Assembly (NCBI GenBank): GCA_947385505.1 | Contig: CANDLP010000145.1 | Span: 1-6,339 of the forward strand | Reading direction: 5' to 3' | Source: an uncultured Clostridia bacterium | GTDB lineage: Bacteria; Bacillota; Clostridia; Oscillospirales; Ruminococcaceae | DNA: 6,339 nt | Part shown: positions 5,948 through 6,339 of the stretch, piece by piece | How the letters are laid out: each line of letters starts with the position of its first letter | Numbering within the stretch: the stretch's first letter is position 1 | Program-made: the position numbers and the translations under genes | Notes under the pieces: model-generated | Database searches by the model: none | What the model was told of the DNA's origin: nothing | What the model saw: only the letters and a program-made list of their open reading frames with translations

Positions 5948-5953
5948 CAAAAA

Positions 5954-6339
5954 TTACGCGTTTCTCAGAAAAATTTTTGCCAGTTGATTTTTTTCCGAAA
6001 GATTCCTTTTCGCGGGGCATACATAGGAGCAGGCGCCGCAGTTCATACAAAGATTTACCTTAAGCCTTCTAAGCGCTTCGGCGTCTTTCCTGTCATAGGC
6101 GGATTCCAGCTCGGTGGGCATAAGGTTCATTGAACAGGCTCTTACGCACCTTCCGCAGCGGATACAAGGCGTCGGCTCATGCGCCGCCGAAACGCCCTCA
6201 AAAAACAGTACCGCGTTGTTGGTTTTCATAATAGGCATTTCCGGATCGTAAACGCTGCTACCCATCATGGGACCGCCGAAAATAACCCTGTCCGGCTGAC
6301 GTCTCAGGTTTGCGGGCTTCGTAAGCTGATTCAGCTGTG
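5954..6339 (-). CDS. rnfC: RnfC, electron transport complex subunit C (C-terminal part only)
   Basis: The frame is open from the right edge of the window to a TAA at 5954-5956, giving the last 127 codons; the N-terminal glycine-rich and NADH/FMN-binding regions lie outside. The visible part has the family motif GGPMMG near 6263-6280, followed by two 4Fe-4S binding motifs: CIRCGRCVRAC at about 6134-6166 and CMNCGACSYVC at about 6017-6049. This order and the CPAKR tail are typical of RnfC/RsxC. RnfC is the peripheral cytoplasmic subunit that exchanges electrons with NAD(H). One oddity is that the residue after the fourth cysteine of the first motif is Ser (ACSMNL), where RnfC proteins normally have Pro. 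It is the first gene of the visible operon and precedes rnfD by 23 bases. The identification rests on motif recognition and gene order. Confidence 0.95.
   Translation of the reverse strand, partial: QLNQLTKPANLRRQPDRVIFGGPMMGSSVYDPEMPIMKTNNAVLFFEGVSAAHEPTPCIRCGRCVRACSMNLMPTELESAYDRKDAEALRRLKVNLCMNCGACSYVCPAKRNLSEKNQLAKIFLRNA

Noticed and set aside
5931..6050. N-terminal extension of RnfD by 40 residues
   Set aside because: It overlaps rnfC coding sequence and lacks conservation signs; the internal ATG has a ribosome binding site and the typical N-terminus.
1..6339. A novel multi-gene defence or biosynthetic system
   Set aside because: Every gene belongs to a well-known family (Rnf subunits, GGDEF, AAG glycosylase); the unusual content is the repeats and the gene association.

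Overview
The window carries one co-directional gene run, all on the minus strand. From high to low coordinates it reads rnfC (only the 3' end is in the window), rnfD, rnfG, rnfE, rnfA, rnfB, a membrane-bound GGDEF-domain protein, and a 3-methyladenine DNA glycosylase of the AAG/MPG family. The order C-D-G-E-A-B, the multi-cluster RnfB and the AAGGAGG-type ribosome binding sites point to an anaerobic Gram-positive bacterium of the class Clostridia. A gut member of the Oscillospirales/Ruminococcaceae type is possible, but that is an impression from repeat style and base composition, not a demonstrated assignment.

Region by region (minus-strand genes): 5954-6339 is the C-terminal end of RnfC with two 4Fe-4S motifs. 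4992-5930 is RnfD and 4438-4995 is RnfG; the two overlap by the 4-base ATGA. 3681-4367 is RnfE and 2846-3451 is RnfA, the paired membrane subunits. 1840-2646 is the ferredoxin-like RnfB. 622-1821 is a six-helix membrane diguanylate cyclase candidate that starts with TTG, 18 bases after the rnfB stop. 21-569 is the DNA glycosylase. No gene is seen on the plus strand, and no stretch of more than 300 bases lacks a gene.

The Rnf subunits together form a membrane complex that oxidises reduced ferredoxin with NAD+ (or runs in reverse) coupled to Na+ or H+ transport. RnfB takes ferredoxin electrons, RnfC is the NADH-side subunit, RnfD and RnfG carry covalent FMN, and RnfA and RnfE form the membrane core. 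All expected flavinylation threonines and core cysteines that fall in the window are present, so the complex looks functional.

The main unexpected content is non-coding. A fold-back, MITE-like element of about 160 bp lies between rnfA and rnfB and begins inside the rnfA stop codon. A cluster of separate hairpins fills the 229-base gap between rnfE and rnfA and begins at the rnfE stop codon. rnfA is therefore bracketed by two structured insertions in an otherwise compact operon. A third perfect 15-bp hairpin overlaps the stop codon of the glycosylase gene. The other point of interest is the coupling of a c-di-GMP signalling gene to rnf. I see no CRISPR array, tRNA, rRNA, transposase gene or clearly new enzyme system.
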